A stretch of DNA of 64,000 bases from Acorus gramineus (lineage: Eukaryota > Streptophyta > Magnoliopsida > Acorales > Acoraceae). Position 1 is the stretch's first letter. The number at the start of each line of letters is the position of its first letter. The stretch lies in contig CM060851.1 of the NCBI GenBank assembly GCA_030737835.1, positions 5,703,721-5,767,720 of the forward strand. The letters run 5' to 3'. The notes beneath the pieces were generated by a model. It saw only the letters and a list, made by a program, of their open reading frames with translations. It ran no database searches and was not told the DNA's origin. Below are positions 21,401 through 33,310 of the stretch, piece by piece. Both the position numbers and the translations under genes were made by a program.

Positions 21401-21830
21401 TCATTAGAACCATATATCTGCTCCTACTTATGTATGGACATGTTCATGAATCATGAACTTCTTCTGGTGTCTCCAAGGACAATCTTAGGACAAATCCTTG
21501 GACATGCAACATATAATTGGTTCAAATGAACAAGAATACAGTTTGACGAGCTAATGTGAGTATGTGAAGACAAACTTTGACATAAATGATAAGTTTTATC
21601 TTTAGCAGTATACACTTGTATTTACTCTTTGCGTTAGCAGAATACATTGGTGGGTTTTTTTTTTTCGTCTTCCAGTTTTTGTCCATTCAAAAGAGATGTT
21701 TGGTTTGGTTCAATTACAGGTACTGGGCCCAAACCCTTTTTGCTGGATATGCCCCACTACTGGCCATATAGGTTCTGGTCTTCGGTTTCGGACTTTGCAT
21801 GACAGTTTCCTTCCTACGATGTCTAGATAA
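18424..21830 (+). CDS. DHHC-type protein S-acyltransferase (PAT16-like)
   Basis: The enzyme attaches palmitate to cysteines of target proteins at endomembranes or the plasma membrane. There are seven exons: 18424-18696, 19899-19991, 20075-20176, 20254-20331, 20405-20503, 20591-20686 and 21720-21830, all in phase 0, giving 283 residues, close to Arabidopsis PAT15/PAT16. Four membrane segments fit: about residues 8-30 and 40-58, then two after the catalytic domain. The Cys-rich domain (from about residue 92) reads [20 protein letters not shown] and ends in the catalytic DHHC at 123-126, which spans the exon 2/3 junction. The TTxE motif is TTIE, 212-215. Start: ATG at 18424 (MKRERL) matches the family; an in-frame ATG at 18325 would add 33 residues not seen in relatives. 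Intron 1 begins with an unusual GTCTTA donor. Intron 4 is only 73 nt. Exon 1 is much more GC-rich than later exons. Confidence 0.93.
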
Positions 21831-22984
21831 CATCAGAGGTGGCATGGTTTTTGTTATTCAAAAGCTACTTACAAGTTACAACCATGAAAAGTACCATATT
21901 TATTTTCCATACAGCATACATTTGAGATAATACAAAAGACCAATCTGTATACGAGAGAAGAAAGGAAGAAAGAATGACAAACTCTATATGATTGTTCATT
22001 ACATTTTTCATTCTGTGCATTTGTTGGCCAGCACTGAATTGAAACTATCCAGATGCCGCTTTTGAGGTACAGGGAGCATCGATGTTTTTGAGTATTCTGA
22101 ACATCCAGATGTAAATGTTCACTTTGGAGTATAAATATATTGTGGAATACCATTTTTTTTATCTTGAAATGGGATTCACATTGATTCTTGAGATCTAAAC
22201 ACTTTGATTTTAATCTGGAGTGCTGTTACATTAAGTTTTTTTCTCAGTCCGAAACACAATCCTATATACCACTTTACAAAAAGTATATATTAGTTAGATG
22301 TTGTATATACTATATTAAATATTTTCTTATACTTATTAAAAATAGATTTATTCAATTCGAAATGAAGTGATATACACTTTTTATCAAAGTATATACTTTA
22401 TTAGATTATGTTTATTATTTTTTTAAAAATGAAAATATGTGACGTCAGAGTTTTGGTTGGTGAATGTGACTGAGTCTAATATTTTCCTTTAATCTATTCT
22501 TTATTTTGTTTGGAAAAATTTAGGTTGTTCTTTTTGCCGCCTCTGTTTGCATTCCACTTTTTTTTTTTTTTGAAGTATATAATTGACTAAACGGGTACTT
22601 CCTTTTAGAAAAGAATGTAACATATACTCTTTGAATTAAATTAAATTTTTTTGTTAATGTTCTTTGTGATAAAGTATATATTTACATAATAGTATATATA
22701 TTACAACTGAGTCTGCGAAAAGTATTGCCATTTTGTTTTCATTTGGGAAGAATTACGTTTTTTGCAGGAGTTTTCGGCTCATTTTCATTAAACAATTTGA
22801 ATTACATGAAAATTCCTTGGGAAAGTAGAAATAACATTTTTAATTTTTAGTTTATACAGAAAATGCTCCTATCAATATATATATTTTTTAATGTCACGTA
22901 ACTCATAACAATTATTTTTCCCTCTAATCTGATCTTATATCTTGGTAAAATGGTATGTTGAACCCCATTTGTAGTTCACACCAT
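21831..22984. other. acyltransferase 3' flank, AT-rich
   Basis: The 3' untranslated region of the acyltransferase probably occupies the first few hundred bases. The rest is AT-rich with no credible coding frame. Confidence 0.5.
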
Positions 22985-23114
22985 TTTTAATTGTGAGGAA
23001 TTGTCCAAATACCCCTACACCGATCCCCTTATTTTTTCTGTGTCCCTGAACTTTAGAAAAAAAAAATTTACATTTGCAGACTTGTCTCCTTTTTTTTTTA
23101 CCCCTTACCCCTGC

Positions 23115-24398
23115 TGTAGATACTCTAATTTTGACCGTCTAAAGAAAAGAAATTTACTTCAAGTAATACTTAAGAAATAACCACATTTGGACAACTAAAA
23201 GAAAACTCCTTTAGAAACCAAAAACCAAAAACCCTGGTCCAAACCCTTAGGAAAACCTAAGACCTAGACAAAAACGGCTACTTGAGAGTAGTCGCCCCAT
23301 AGGCGACTAATTTTAACTAGCCGCCTCCCTGACTGACCCCAAACCGCCTTCTTGGATGGGACATAAAGCAAGCATGATTGCGGCGGATTGTCCCTTCTAG
23401 CCGTCCCATCTTAATTGGTTCATTCTTAGTAATCGACCCAAGCCACCGCTTGTCAGAGATGAGACGTTTGACAGGTTATGATGGGGGTGGCCCCTCACTG
23501 GGCGGCTAGTTCCAACTAGCCGCCCCTCACCTGGACAATGTCAGAGAACAAAGATCTAATGGAAGGTCAAATCAAGCACCTTATTACCCATTTTGATCTA
23601 TTGTCTAGTGGACACTCCCCTACACCTCTTTTACTATAAATAGGGGGGTCTCTAAGCATTCATTCATAATCAATAATCCACAACAACCCACATTTCCAAT
23701 CATCAACAACACATACAAGCCTATACCCCCCACACCACCATTTCAGAAACCCTTGAGAGAGAAAGTGAGAGAGAAACCTATTTCCTACACCAAATCACTC
23801 TCCAAATCTACTCTTTAAAACCTAGGTTAAACCTAGCTTAATCTCTGCTAAACACCCAAATCAAACCCTACCCAGGTTCTGCCCAAATTGAACGAGACAC
23901 CAGGCGGCTACCCCCAACTAGCCGCCCCCTACCAGGCAGCTAAATATAACTAGCCAACCCTTCCTTAGCCCACCTCAGTCCCAATTCTCCTTTAGTCAGG
24001 TTCCCGAAGCATAAAAGGATCCCTGTTTTCACCTCTGTGTACGGCATATCCGTGTCTCAGAGCAGAGACCCCACAAACTCCCCCCGAAGGCGATCAAATC
24101 CGCCCCAACTTTTCCTGCTTTTTTTAGAAAAGTAGGTGGCGATCACTACAACCCCTGAATCCTCATGAGGACCCGTCAACCGCTTCAGCCAGGAACGAAA
24201 TTCCCCCACCACCCTTTCTGAGAGACGATCCGACCGAGTCTGCCATGGCGCAGCTCTCCGGATCTGAGCCTTTGAAGAACCCCCACACACGCACCACCCT
24301 GGAGGACCAAGAGGAGGAAGCGAGGGAGGAAGGCTTCCCGGAGCATCCCCCAGCTAACCGCGCCTCTTCCCCCCTTTTCCCGAAATCAGATACCGACA
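23115..24398. repeat. solo gypsy-type LTR, 1,284 bp
   Basis: The LTR starts TGTAGATACTC and ends ACCGACA, flanked by a perfect 5-bp duplication CCTGC (23110-23114 and 24399-24403). Start and end resemble the LTRs of the gypsy-type element at 39646-47071 (TGTAGATACCCC, CACCGACA), as does an internal block around GGTGGCGATCACTACAACC. A TATAAATA box lies at 23635-23642. No second LTR or interior is present, so LTR-LTR recombination probably removed the rest. It contains several GGCGGCTA/TAGCCGCC hairpins. Confidence 0.88.
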
Positions 24399-24479
24399 CC
24401 TGCCACATCACTTTTCCCTACCGAAATTACCCCACCCTTTCCCCCTGAAATCCTCCCCTCTCCACACTGATCTCCCTCT

Positions 24480-24880
24480 CACACTGCAGCCTTGTCTCCC
24501 GATTGACAACTCCTTATGGGTGTCAAACTGGAGATCAAGACCGTCTCCAATCTTTGGTTTGAGATCTCTGCCAGCGTGACCTCCCTCAATCTCTCCGACC
24601 TCCACTGCCCGATACGAACCGTCCACGTTGTAGGTGTCGCCAGCTCCTGCAGAGCTGCAGATGAAGTCGGCGTGGTCGAGGTCCAGCTCAAAATGGAGTG
24701 GTGCAGCGGAAGTACATAATTTGTCTAAAAAGTTGAATTTCTTTTTTTTTTGTTTTGATTTGTTTTCACTGTTTATGTTTTAATGAAATGGGTCATAGAT
24801 GAATTGGGTGTGTATGTGTTTTTTTTTTCAGAGGCTGCAGAGCAGAATGAACGAGAAGAAGAAAGCGTGTTGTGACAAGG
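24480..24880 (+). pseudogene. GC-rich, possibly captured gene fragment in the Mutator-like element
   Basis: An ATG at 24516 opens a frame starting MGVKLEIKTVSNLWFEIS. A plausible intron (GTACAT donor near 24711, acceptor after a T-rich tract at about 24830) would join it to AAEQNEREEESVL and a stop, giving about 80 residues. GC content is far above the surroundings. I do not recognise the protein. Pack-MULEs typically carry such fragments; capture is inferred, not shown. Confidence 0.4.
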
Positions 24881-25239
24881 CATGATGAAAAAGAAGACAT
24901 GTAAACACTGTAAGAAAAACATGGCCGTGACAGAGTTTTCTCTCACGTGTATTCTTAATTCTTTCTTTCTCCACATCATAGTATCTTCATTTTGTCATCT
25001 TGATTTGGTTTTCTTTTGTGATTTTTTTTTCTTGTATTATTATTGTTATGATTATTATTGTTTTTATTGAATTGATTATCAGATTGATGCTTAATAAATT
25101 TATGTAATTGGTTAGTTTAATTTTGTAATTAGACATTACATTGTAGTTTCTGAACTTATTCAAAATATGCTCCATAGCTCAAGTTATTAGTTAATTAGAA
25201 TCATTTGATACACTATTATTTTAGTACTGTTGGAGCTTA

Positions 25240-26450
25240 AATTAATCATTGCTAAATAGTCCTAGTTACTTATCTTATAGTTATGTTATAGTTATTACAT
25301 TAGATATGTTTATCATGTTGTAGTTATGTTGTATTTATTATATTGGATATGTAATGTTGGTTATTTTTTGTTATTAACAATTTCTAGTTTTTGTTCTTAG
25401 TGGTCTTTGTAATTGAATTGTTTCTGTTTAGTAAATGGTAATTTTCGTTATTTAAATAGTAGTTTATGTTCTGTATATGATAGTTTATGTTTTGTAAATA
25501 ATACTTTATGTAATTTCATAGTAAATTTTCTAAAGTTGTTATATTTATGTGATAGGGCATTACATTTTTGTACTAATGTGATTTACATATATCTTGCTTA
25601 GAGGATCTAACGAAAAGATGTTGGGGAAACAGGGGTTCCCCTAGGATATATTGGCGGATGCACGGCGGTCTTAATGGTTAATTTACCCTATTTGTTTTTA
25701 AACAATCTCCCCCTCCATTCCTTATTTTATGTAACACATGTGGTTGACCTCCTCTGCATAAGATTCACGCACATCAGATTTAGTATAAAATTGTAATGTT
25801 CAATCATATAATTATAATTACAACTTACAGAACTGGAATAAAAAATTACATAAACTTCCATTTACATAACATAAAGTACCATTTACATAATAGAAATTAC
25901 TGTTTACATAAATGAAACAATTCAATTACAAAGACTATTAATAACAGAAACTATCAATTACAAAAACTACTAATATTACATATCCAATGTAACAACTACA
26001 ACATAATAACTACCAATATAATGTTCAATTACAATTGAAACTGTTATTCATAAAATGTAATGCAGTAACTACAACACAATTACACTAAGGATATCATGTA
26101 ATGCTCAAACTATAAGACAGAGATATATATCAGTTTATGGAATTAAACTAAGGCCCAAACTATATAAAACAACAATTATAGAATGTAATGCCCAATGTAA
26201 CAACTACAGTATAACAAGTATTAATGTAATATCATCTATCATTCATATAACAACTATAACACAATTACATAATGTAATGCCAATTACAAACAATACCCAA
26301 TTACATAATTAAACCAACAATTTACATATATGTAAATGATAGAGATTTATACAAATTTACTAAAATGTGATAACCATGTACAAATATAAAATACAAAATT
26401 ACAAAAACTTGATAAGCATTTGCATAATATAATTGTTGGTTTACAAAAAT
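25240..26450. repeat. AT-rich inverted repeat region
   Basis: The left half is rich in TTTATGTAAT/GTAAATAATAC words and the right half in the inverse ATTACATAAA/GTATTATTTAC-like words, so the two halves could fold back on each other. Both lie within the Mutator-like element. It is not coding. Confidence 0.55.
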
Positions 26451-27423
26451 CATTCACATAGCAACACTTAACAGAATGAAATGTAAAGCAAACCAAGAAG
26501 CATAAACTCAGAACAACAAAGTATATTAGTTGCCCTCTCTCATATATTTTCTAAACCATCCTTAAAAGTGAATTTTATGGCTATTTTCAGCTCTCATTCA
26601 AGTTGATTCTATTGAATGAGTGGTCTAAACTCAATGATTAATATCAAATATCCTCTACTTATTAAAAAAAGAAGACCCTAAATCGGTCAACACACATTAA
26701 AAATCCATTCTTTCTGAAATTAAGATTAACAGAACCAAAAAAAAAAATGAAATTTAAACAACCAACATAGAAAAGGCAACTCCTTTTCAGCATCACCTCT
26801 TCAACTCCTTCTTTTATCAATTTCTGTCATCACCACCATTGCTACCTCTATTGTCGCTACTCTTGGAGTTCTCGGCCTCTCCATGACTGGACACGAGTGG
26901 GAGATGAAGGAGCGATGGACACAGCAATGTCACGGCAACGGTGTGAACGATGGCGATTCTCCTTAGTGACGAGGTGAGCGGCAGAATGATGAGCGGTGAG
27001 GTGAACATCGACAAGGTGAAGTTGATAGATGAGATGCACTCGTTTGGGAAAGGAAGAAAAGACACTCGTTTAAGAAGGAGAAGAAAAAAATGAAAGGGAG
27101 AATGATTTTAGTTTGTCTTATATGAGGGGGTAATATTGGTATTAAGAAAAAATAAGGGTAAAAAAAAAATAGGACAACGGTGCAGGGATAAAAAAAAACA
27201 AAAAAAAATCAAGGGGCATGAAAAAAATAAAGGGATCGGCCCAAGGATATATGGGCAATTCCCCCTTTTCAATTTTTTATTTTTTAAAAAAACTATTATC
27301 TTCTATTGAATTACATTGAAATACATAATGTTATATGAAATGATATATATACGAAGATATACTAGTGTAATTAATAAATTTTATTTACTTCATACATTAT
27401 GATAGAAACTAATAATGATTTCT

Positions 27424-28853
27424 AGACCCCAACTTTCCGGGCCCCATCACAGGCCCCATGATGTGGCAATAGGACATTACCTATTATACCCTTTAATTGA
27501 TAATCACTTCTAAATAAGGAAAACGGTTTGATTTATTCATAGGATTGTGGAGATTTCATTAATTACTGTATTTCTTCTTTCTTCCTTGTGTAAAATCATT
27601 AATCCCTATAATTTATTCGTAGCAGTCCCGAAATTGATCTCTCTTTCGGATCAGGTTTGTCAATTGTTTTTTTATTTTTTATTTATCTTATTGAATGAAA
27701 GTCACATCGAATTTGAAATTAAATTTTTGATGAACAAATATTCAATCTATGTTACATGTTTCAATTCAAAAAATGAATTTTTTTTATGTTTTGATCACTA
27801 TTTCACACTTTTTTTTATATTTGTTTTGTTATAATTTCATAAATGTAATTTTGATATTGTTACATTTAATTATTACTGGTTCGTGTGATGTTTATATTAG
27901 ACTCTCGAACTCGGATATTCATTTACACAATTTTGTTACATTCGTAAATGTAACACTCTGAAATGTAACATTATCTCATGTTGTGCATTTCTTTTAACAA
28001 TGCAAATAGAAATGACGTATAAATGTAACAGTGAAGTACATACTTTTACAGATGATTCTGATACATTTTCTTTGGAAGGCAGTGCACTAGAAATTGAAAT
28101 AGATAATTTTAAATAGTAAATGTAACTGTTTGACATTTAGGTAAATATAATTGTTTGTTCCATCTATATAAATGTAACAGTTTTTATATAAATGTAACAA
28201 ATCGTTGTGAGAGATGTAAACATTTAAGAAATGTATTTGTAACTACCAATATAAAATGTAACAGTTTCATATGTTAACTATATGTGTTTTTTATTTAAAT
28301 TTGAATACAATAACTACCTAGAGAAAATGAGTTGTTTGAAGGATTTTAATGAAAACAATTTCGGTAATTTTTGGTGTAATCTAGGTTCAATTATAATTTA
28401 AGTAATAATTTCAAAATTTAGGTAATGATCGAACGGTTGTTATTCAAACTATTTGAATAACAACCGTCCGATCTTTTTCTTTTTTTGGTGAAACAAAATA
28501 TCCAAACGTCCAAATCATTTTAAATTGTTTGATAAACATTGAGAAACACTAAGTCTTAAAATCAATAAGATAAGATTGAATATAAATGTAAACAAACTAA
28601 ATAATTTTAAGATTTTAAGGATTTTAAGATTAGATAAGGATTTTAAGATTTACATGGAAGAGTCATAACCAAATAGAGAAAATGAGGGGATTTGGGTTAA
28701 TAAGACAAATTTTTAATGAAGGACAAATTTGTATTTTATCATTTTACCATTTTTTGAAAAAGTCAACAAACCAAAAAACCAACCAATGAAATGATGACAC
28801 CTCATGGGGCTTGTGAGTGGGGCTTATATTATGGGGCCTGGGTATCATGACTG
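27424..28853. mobile_element. TIR element A of the GGCCCCAT/ATGTAAC family
   Basis: The left end AGACCCCAACTTTCCGGGCC and the right end (reading inward AGGCCCCATAATATAAGCCC) align over 38 bases into CCCCATGA(T/G)GTG. The right end probably extends to about 28853 (CATGATACCC). The interior is AT-rich with many AATGTAAC words (about 27840-28275). Target duplications were not resolved. There is no transposase, so it is non-autonomous and probably Mutator-like. Confidence 0.65.
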
Positions 28854-29785
28854 ATTAAAATAGTACAGTATATAATATGTTTTCATAGTGTATAAGATTG
28901 CAAAACATCGTATGAGTATGGTGGATCTTGTCATCAAAACCATAGATTTTGCTCCATCCCTCTTCCTGTATTCATATCCAAAAACCAAAATCTCCCTCTT
29001 TGTTGAATTCTTTGAGGTGAATAAGTAATAGAGCACCTTTTAATAGTAAAATTATTGCGAAGTATGCAAGAAACATATAAACATGTGCAAGTATACAGTT
29101 ATAGAACACCTTTCATTTTGTCCACCTTTCAAACACACAAAGAAGGTCCCCCAATATTTGGATGAACATGAAAAGAAAATTACAGAATGAACAATCAGGT
29201 TTGTGATGCAAATTGAAATAGGGTTGTTTTGATATTATTATTATTTTTATTAGATAATTAATTTACATAATTAGTTAGAATTTTTTTGTCTTATAAGTTA
29301 TAACCATAGATTTCGTCTATGGATTTAAAAATAAATTTGATCTGGTTAGAAATTTATTGACTAGGTGGTGAAAAATAGAGTTATAAAAGGAATTCAGTTT
29401 TTTATTATCATTATTTCTCCAACTTTAAAAGAAATCTATGATAACTCATTTAACTTCCATTTATGATTCTGTTGGAAGAATAATAGTTTTAAATTTAAAT
29501 CTCATTCTTGAAGGTATCTTTTTCTTCTCTGCACATCTACAAATCATAAATTCAGCTAAAAATCACCAACAGCTGATGAACTCAACGACAGCTTGGTTGA
29601 AGGTTTATGATACTATGATGACCTTGTTATTATATATAATGTATTCAAACAGCTCTTGTTATTGTACCTCATCATGAATGGCTGCCTTCGACTTACATGT
29701 AAAGTTTGTCATAATTTACAAAAATGTTATTGTTATATCATCCTGGATAAGTAGCAGTAGAAGTTCATGTAGAAGTCAGAAGAGA
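28854..29785. other. AT-rich intergenic DNA downstream of FKBP
   Basis: This includes the probable 3' untranslated region of the FKBP gene (minus strand) near 29700-29785. Nothing else is recognisable. Confidence 0.5.
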
Positions 29786-32700
29786 CTATTTTGACTTGCC
29801 TTTGCCCTTCCCCTGATTCTTCTTAGCATCTAGCTTGGCCTGAATCCGAGCCGCAGCTGCGGCTTTTGCTTCCTCTCTCTTCTTCTTCTCCTCCTCTTTG
29901 TTTGCTGCCACCATTTCTCTCTGCTTCTTGAGTTCCCTGATTTGCAGTTCAGGAAACATGTCAATATTTTCAGGCCAATCTTTACAATCAATGAAAGGTT
30001 TGGTTTTATGTAGAGTTGGAGGCATATACATATTAAATAGAATCTTAGGTATCATTTGGAAATGAGGTTGAAAAACAGCAGCTTTTGAAAATAGCTTTCG
30101 AGAAAGCAAACCTTTGTTATATACTTGAAAAGCTATTTTAATTACCAAATGTGTTTTTTTGCTTTCTTCAAAAATCGGGGTCAGAGACATTTATAAAAAA
30201 TGAGTTTAAATTAAGTATGATTCCTACAAAAACAGAATCTCTAAAAGCTGCCAAACTTGTTTCCAAATGTTGTCTTAACCTTCGACACAAATGAAGCACA
30301 TGATCATAGGATGAGAAAATTTTCACTTACTCTAGCCTAGCCTTCTCATCCGAAACAATGCTCAGACTTGAGCCTTTGCGAGGCCTGCAGGCGACCAACT
30401 CCACCTCAAAAATAAGCGTAGCCCTTCAACAAATGAGAGACCATTATCATCTCTATCGTTTTTGTTATTTTGTTGCCAACAAACAAACATAAAACATGAC
30501 TTTCTGTGAGATAGAATACTCTGGTGGGATTTCAGGTGGTGAACCGGCACTTCCATAGGCATACTCTGGTTTACAAGTAATCTTTGCAACCTCCCCAACC
30601 TTAAATCGCCAAACAAATGACAGGTCACGAAGAATTCATATTTGAAATGCAAGTGCTATGTCACTGTCCTAATACTACTTACCTTCATTGTTCTCAAAGC
30701 AATGTCCCATGCTTTGATCACAGAACCCGTTCCAATCTCAAAGGAGAAAACAGTGTTGTCTTCATGAGTTGTGTCAAAAACTTCACCAGATTCAGCAAGG
30801 ATGCCTTCGTAATGAACTGCCAATGAACCAAGAATGTAAAACGAAATATAAATTCAATAAATAATCAAATAGATCCATGATGAAGTGTTGAGGAGCATAA
30901 AACTGATCAATAAAACTGTATGAGGTTGTGCAGAGAGAGAAATTGTATGCCCAAGTAATAAACTTTCTCAGCAGATGACAGATCACAAACCAACTAAAAC
31001 CATAGTTTAAAAAAAAAACAAAGCTCATAAGGATTAAATGGCTAAAGACAGGCAATCAGTGTAGCATTATGTTGAATCACAACAGTAGTTACAGTGGAGA
31101 GATATTTAAAGATGAAATGTTCTTCATTAAAAGGAATTTTAAAGGGGGTGATTTTGCATACCAAAATTGAGCTTGGAGTTCATGATGCATTGGCATCAGA
31201 TAAGAAAGTAGACTAGCAAGATAAGAATATAGTAAAGGAAAAGAAAAGGCACTTGTCACAAACAAGCATTATTCACTATATAATATCGCAGAGAAGTGAA
31301 ACAATTCCCCATGACCCATCCCAACCAAACTATTAACAATGACATCACAGCAATCATCAGGATTTACTAATGAACCTTTACACTCATTTGATCAAGGGGC
31401 ATGGTTATTTCCAGTACTTATAGGAAATCAGACCCATGATATTAGCTGGGAGTAGCACACATGAGAAATTGAGATAGACGAAATGCACATTACGTTAAAT
31501 GTTTCCACCAGATTTGTGTTTGTCCATATAAAAATGTCCCAGATGTGAAACAAGTAGATAGAAGGTTTAGACACTAAACACAGAGACTACACAATCAAGA
31601 AGCAAAGATGGCAAAGAACAAAAAAACTTAGATATAGAGCAAAAGACATTTATATATAGCACATCAATAAACAAAGACAAAGAGGAAATGAAATGGATGA
31701 CAATGCTATACACAAAAGCTAGGCCTGGACCACGAATGACAAAATTTCAAAGAACGGTAAGCTACGAAATTGACAAATTTTAAAATGCCTGTTAAAACAT
31801 CCAACCAGATTCGACATTCTAAGTAACTAGTAAAGAAGTACAAGATCCCAATAGACAGACAAAAGAATAGAAAAATAGACCAAGTTTTCATGTTTTTTCT
31901 TTAGGTAGCTAGAGGCATGACAAAACATTAGGATCCTGACATAGTGGATCATATAATGATGAAAAAAACTCTCAAATTTGGTTCTTGAATCTTGATGCAT
32001 GCATATCCCAGTTCCACTTAAACAACCCACATTTCACTTCTCATGAAACCAATCACGGTGCTCTGTGGCGCATACACCGAGAAAAACATCATCTGCGATA
32101 GATGGAAAACCTCTAGAGAACTCCAAACCAGTGGGGGGAAAATAAAGTCATGAGTGATCATTTTAATAAAAATCTGGATTAAGAATTCATGCTGTAAGTG
32201 GGCATGTCTCTTTCAAAGTGACTGGGGAGATCCATGGCAGATGACAAACAGAACAAAATTAAAGTCAGGGGGATGAAACAATAGTCACAAAGAGCCCCAA
32301 ACTTTTCAAACATTCAGTAAAGTTCATTGATTCTCGTTGTTGCTTTGATGCTTTCACAACTAAAATTAAAGTTTTTGCGTATTTCTCATACTAGTGATCA
32401 AATTACATCTACATAACAATTTATTGTACTTTATTTTGTTGAATGTAGTCGTTTTCTATTCCCAAAGAAGTTAAGATAGCACATGGCTAAATGGGGGTGA
32501 GAGAGTGATAGAAGAAGAACATAAAAAAGCAACATAAACACTCACACAAAGTGCCAATCACCGAAGCCCGCAGCCCCAAAGAAGCACCCATCGAAGGGAC
32601 GGATAGAAAAGGCTTCTACCCAAGTCCCTGGTGGCAACTCCGCTATTCAGTTATTCGCAACAAGTTCTCACTAATTTGTAAGCTCGCAACCCACAGACGC

Positions 32701-33310
32701 ACGTGCCCCAATCCTTAATGCTTAGCAACGTCATCTCCCACAGGTTCTCAAAATAGGAGGACACCCCTTTAAAAAAACAATAAAAATTCTTATTTTTATT
32801 GTACTTATCCCATATCATTAATGAACGTAACAAAAACCTTGTCCAATATTCCTCATAAATGAACTTATGACCACGGATGGATGAAACTAGGCCATGGTGG
32901 TTAGAATTTGATATTAGTAGTCCCAAATCAACAACGTTTACTATGGGCTTTTCATGATAACAAGGGCAATAACATATAAAATCCTCAGAATCTGACACAC
33001 CCACAGGTCCATAATTCAATATGATGTTCAAGATTGAATTTTGAATATTGGTTTCAAATTACATTTCAATAAAATAGGGTCACTACAGATAATGTTAGAA
33101 AATCAAAATTTTGGGTTTCCGTAAACTCATCAAAATTAGACCAACGAGAACACAAGAAGAAACCGAGATAGTGCTATCACAACATCCAAACAGAGAATTA
33201 CCATCGACAAGGGAGAGGCTATCTGAGGGAGCAACCGCGTCCGGTTTGGGTGACCGGACGACGGTCTTGGTGACGCCGCCGTCGCCCGTCAAGTCGATCG
33301 GATTTCCCAT
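29786..33310 (-). CDS. FKBP20-1: FKBP20-1-type peptidyl-prolyl cis-trans isomerase
   Basis: The enzyme catalyses cis-trans isomerisation of Xaa-Pro bonds; relatives of this type are reported to be nuclear. There are five exons on the minus strand: 33202-33310, 30683-30816, 30520-30599, 30331-30423 and 29786-29936, giving 188 residues, close to Arabidopsis FKBP20-1. It starts [13 protein letters not shown], as in that family. Active-site residues corresponding to those of FKBP12 are visible: Tyr39, Phe50-Asp51, Phe62, Val69-Ile70, Trp73, Tyr96 and Phe113. The C-terminal tail (about 139-188) is a charged Lys/Glu/Ala coiled coil ending QGKGKGKSK, typical of this subgroup. Intron 1 is 2.4 kb; intron 4 contains a 227-bp MITE. 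All junctions have GT-AG ends and keep the frame. Confidence 0.95.
30048..30274. mobile_element. Harbinger-type MITE in FKBP intron 4
   Basis: TTA duplications flank the element at 30045-30047 and 30275-30277. The ends are GGTATCATTTGG and, reading inward from the right, GACAACATTTGG, each leading to a CAGC(A/T)... AGCTTTT block. It fills more than half of the 394-bp intron and lies clear of both splice sites. Confidence 0.8.
30817..33201 (-). other. FKBP intron 1 with possible retroelement debris
   Basis: This large intron holds a 126-codon open frame (32651-33031, minus) with no recognisable domain. On the minus strand TGTAGTGACCC starts at 33087 and GGAGTTGCCACCAGGGACTT lies near 32640, both reminiscent of gypsy-LTR sequence. 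Borders could not be set, so I list it only as possible debris. Confidence 0.35.

Larger units (their letters stand above)
22993..27265. mobile_element. Mutator-like element carrying a solo LTR and a GC-rich fragment (possible Pack-MULE)
   Basis: The inverted ends are GTGAGGAATTGTCC on the left and, reading inward from the right, GGGGGAATTGCCC, with homology continuing about 100-150 bp (CCGATCCC, TTATTTTTT, then a T run with TACCC). The 9-bp flanks TTTTTAATT (22984-22992) and TTTTCAATT (27266-27274) match at 8 of 9. The left arm is interrupted by a solo LTR (23115-24398); removing it restores arm-to-arm similarity. Inside are a GC-rich, possibly captured fragment (24480-24880), another GC-richer block near 26830-27060, and an AT-rich inverted-repeat region (25240-26450). 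No transposase is seen. Confidence 0.7.

Noticed and set aside
24245-24448. Open frame starting MAQLSGSEPLK
   Set aside because: It runs across the end of the solo LTR and its target duplication, so it is not a gene.
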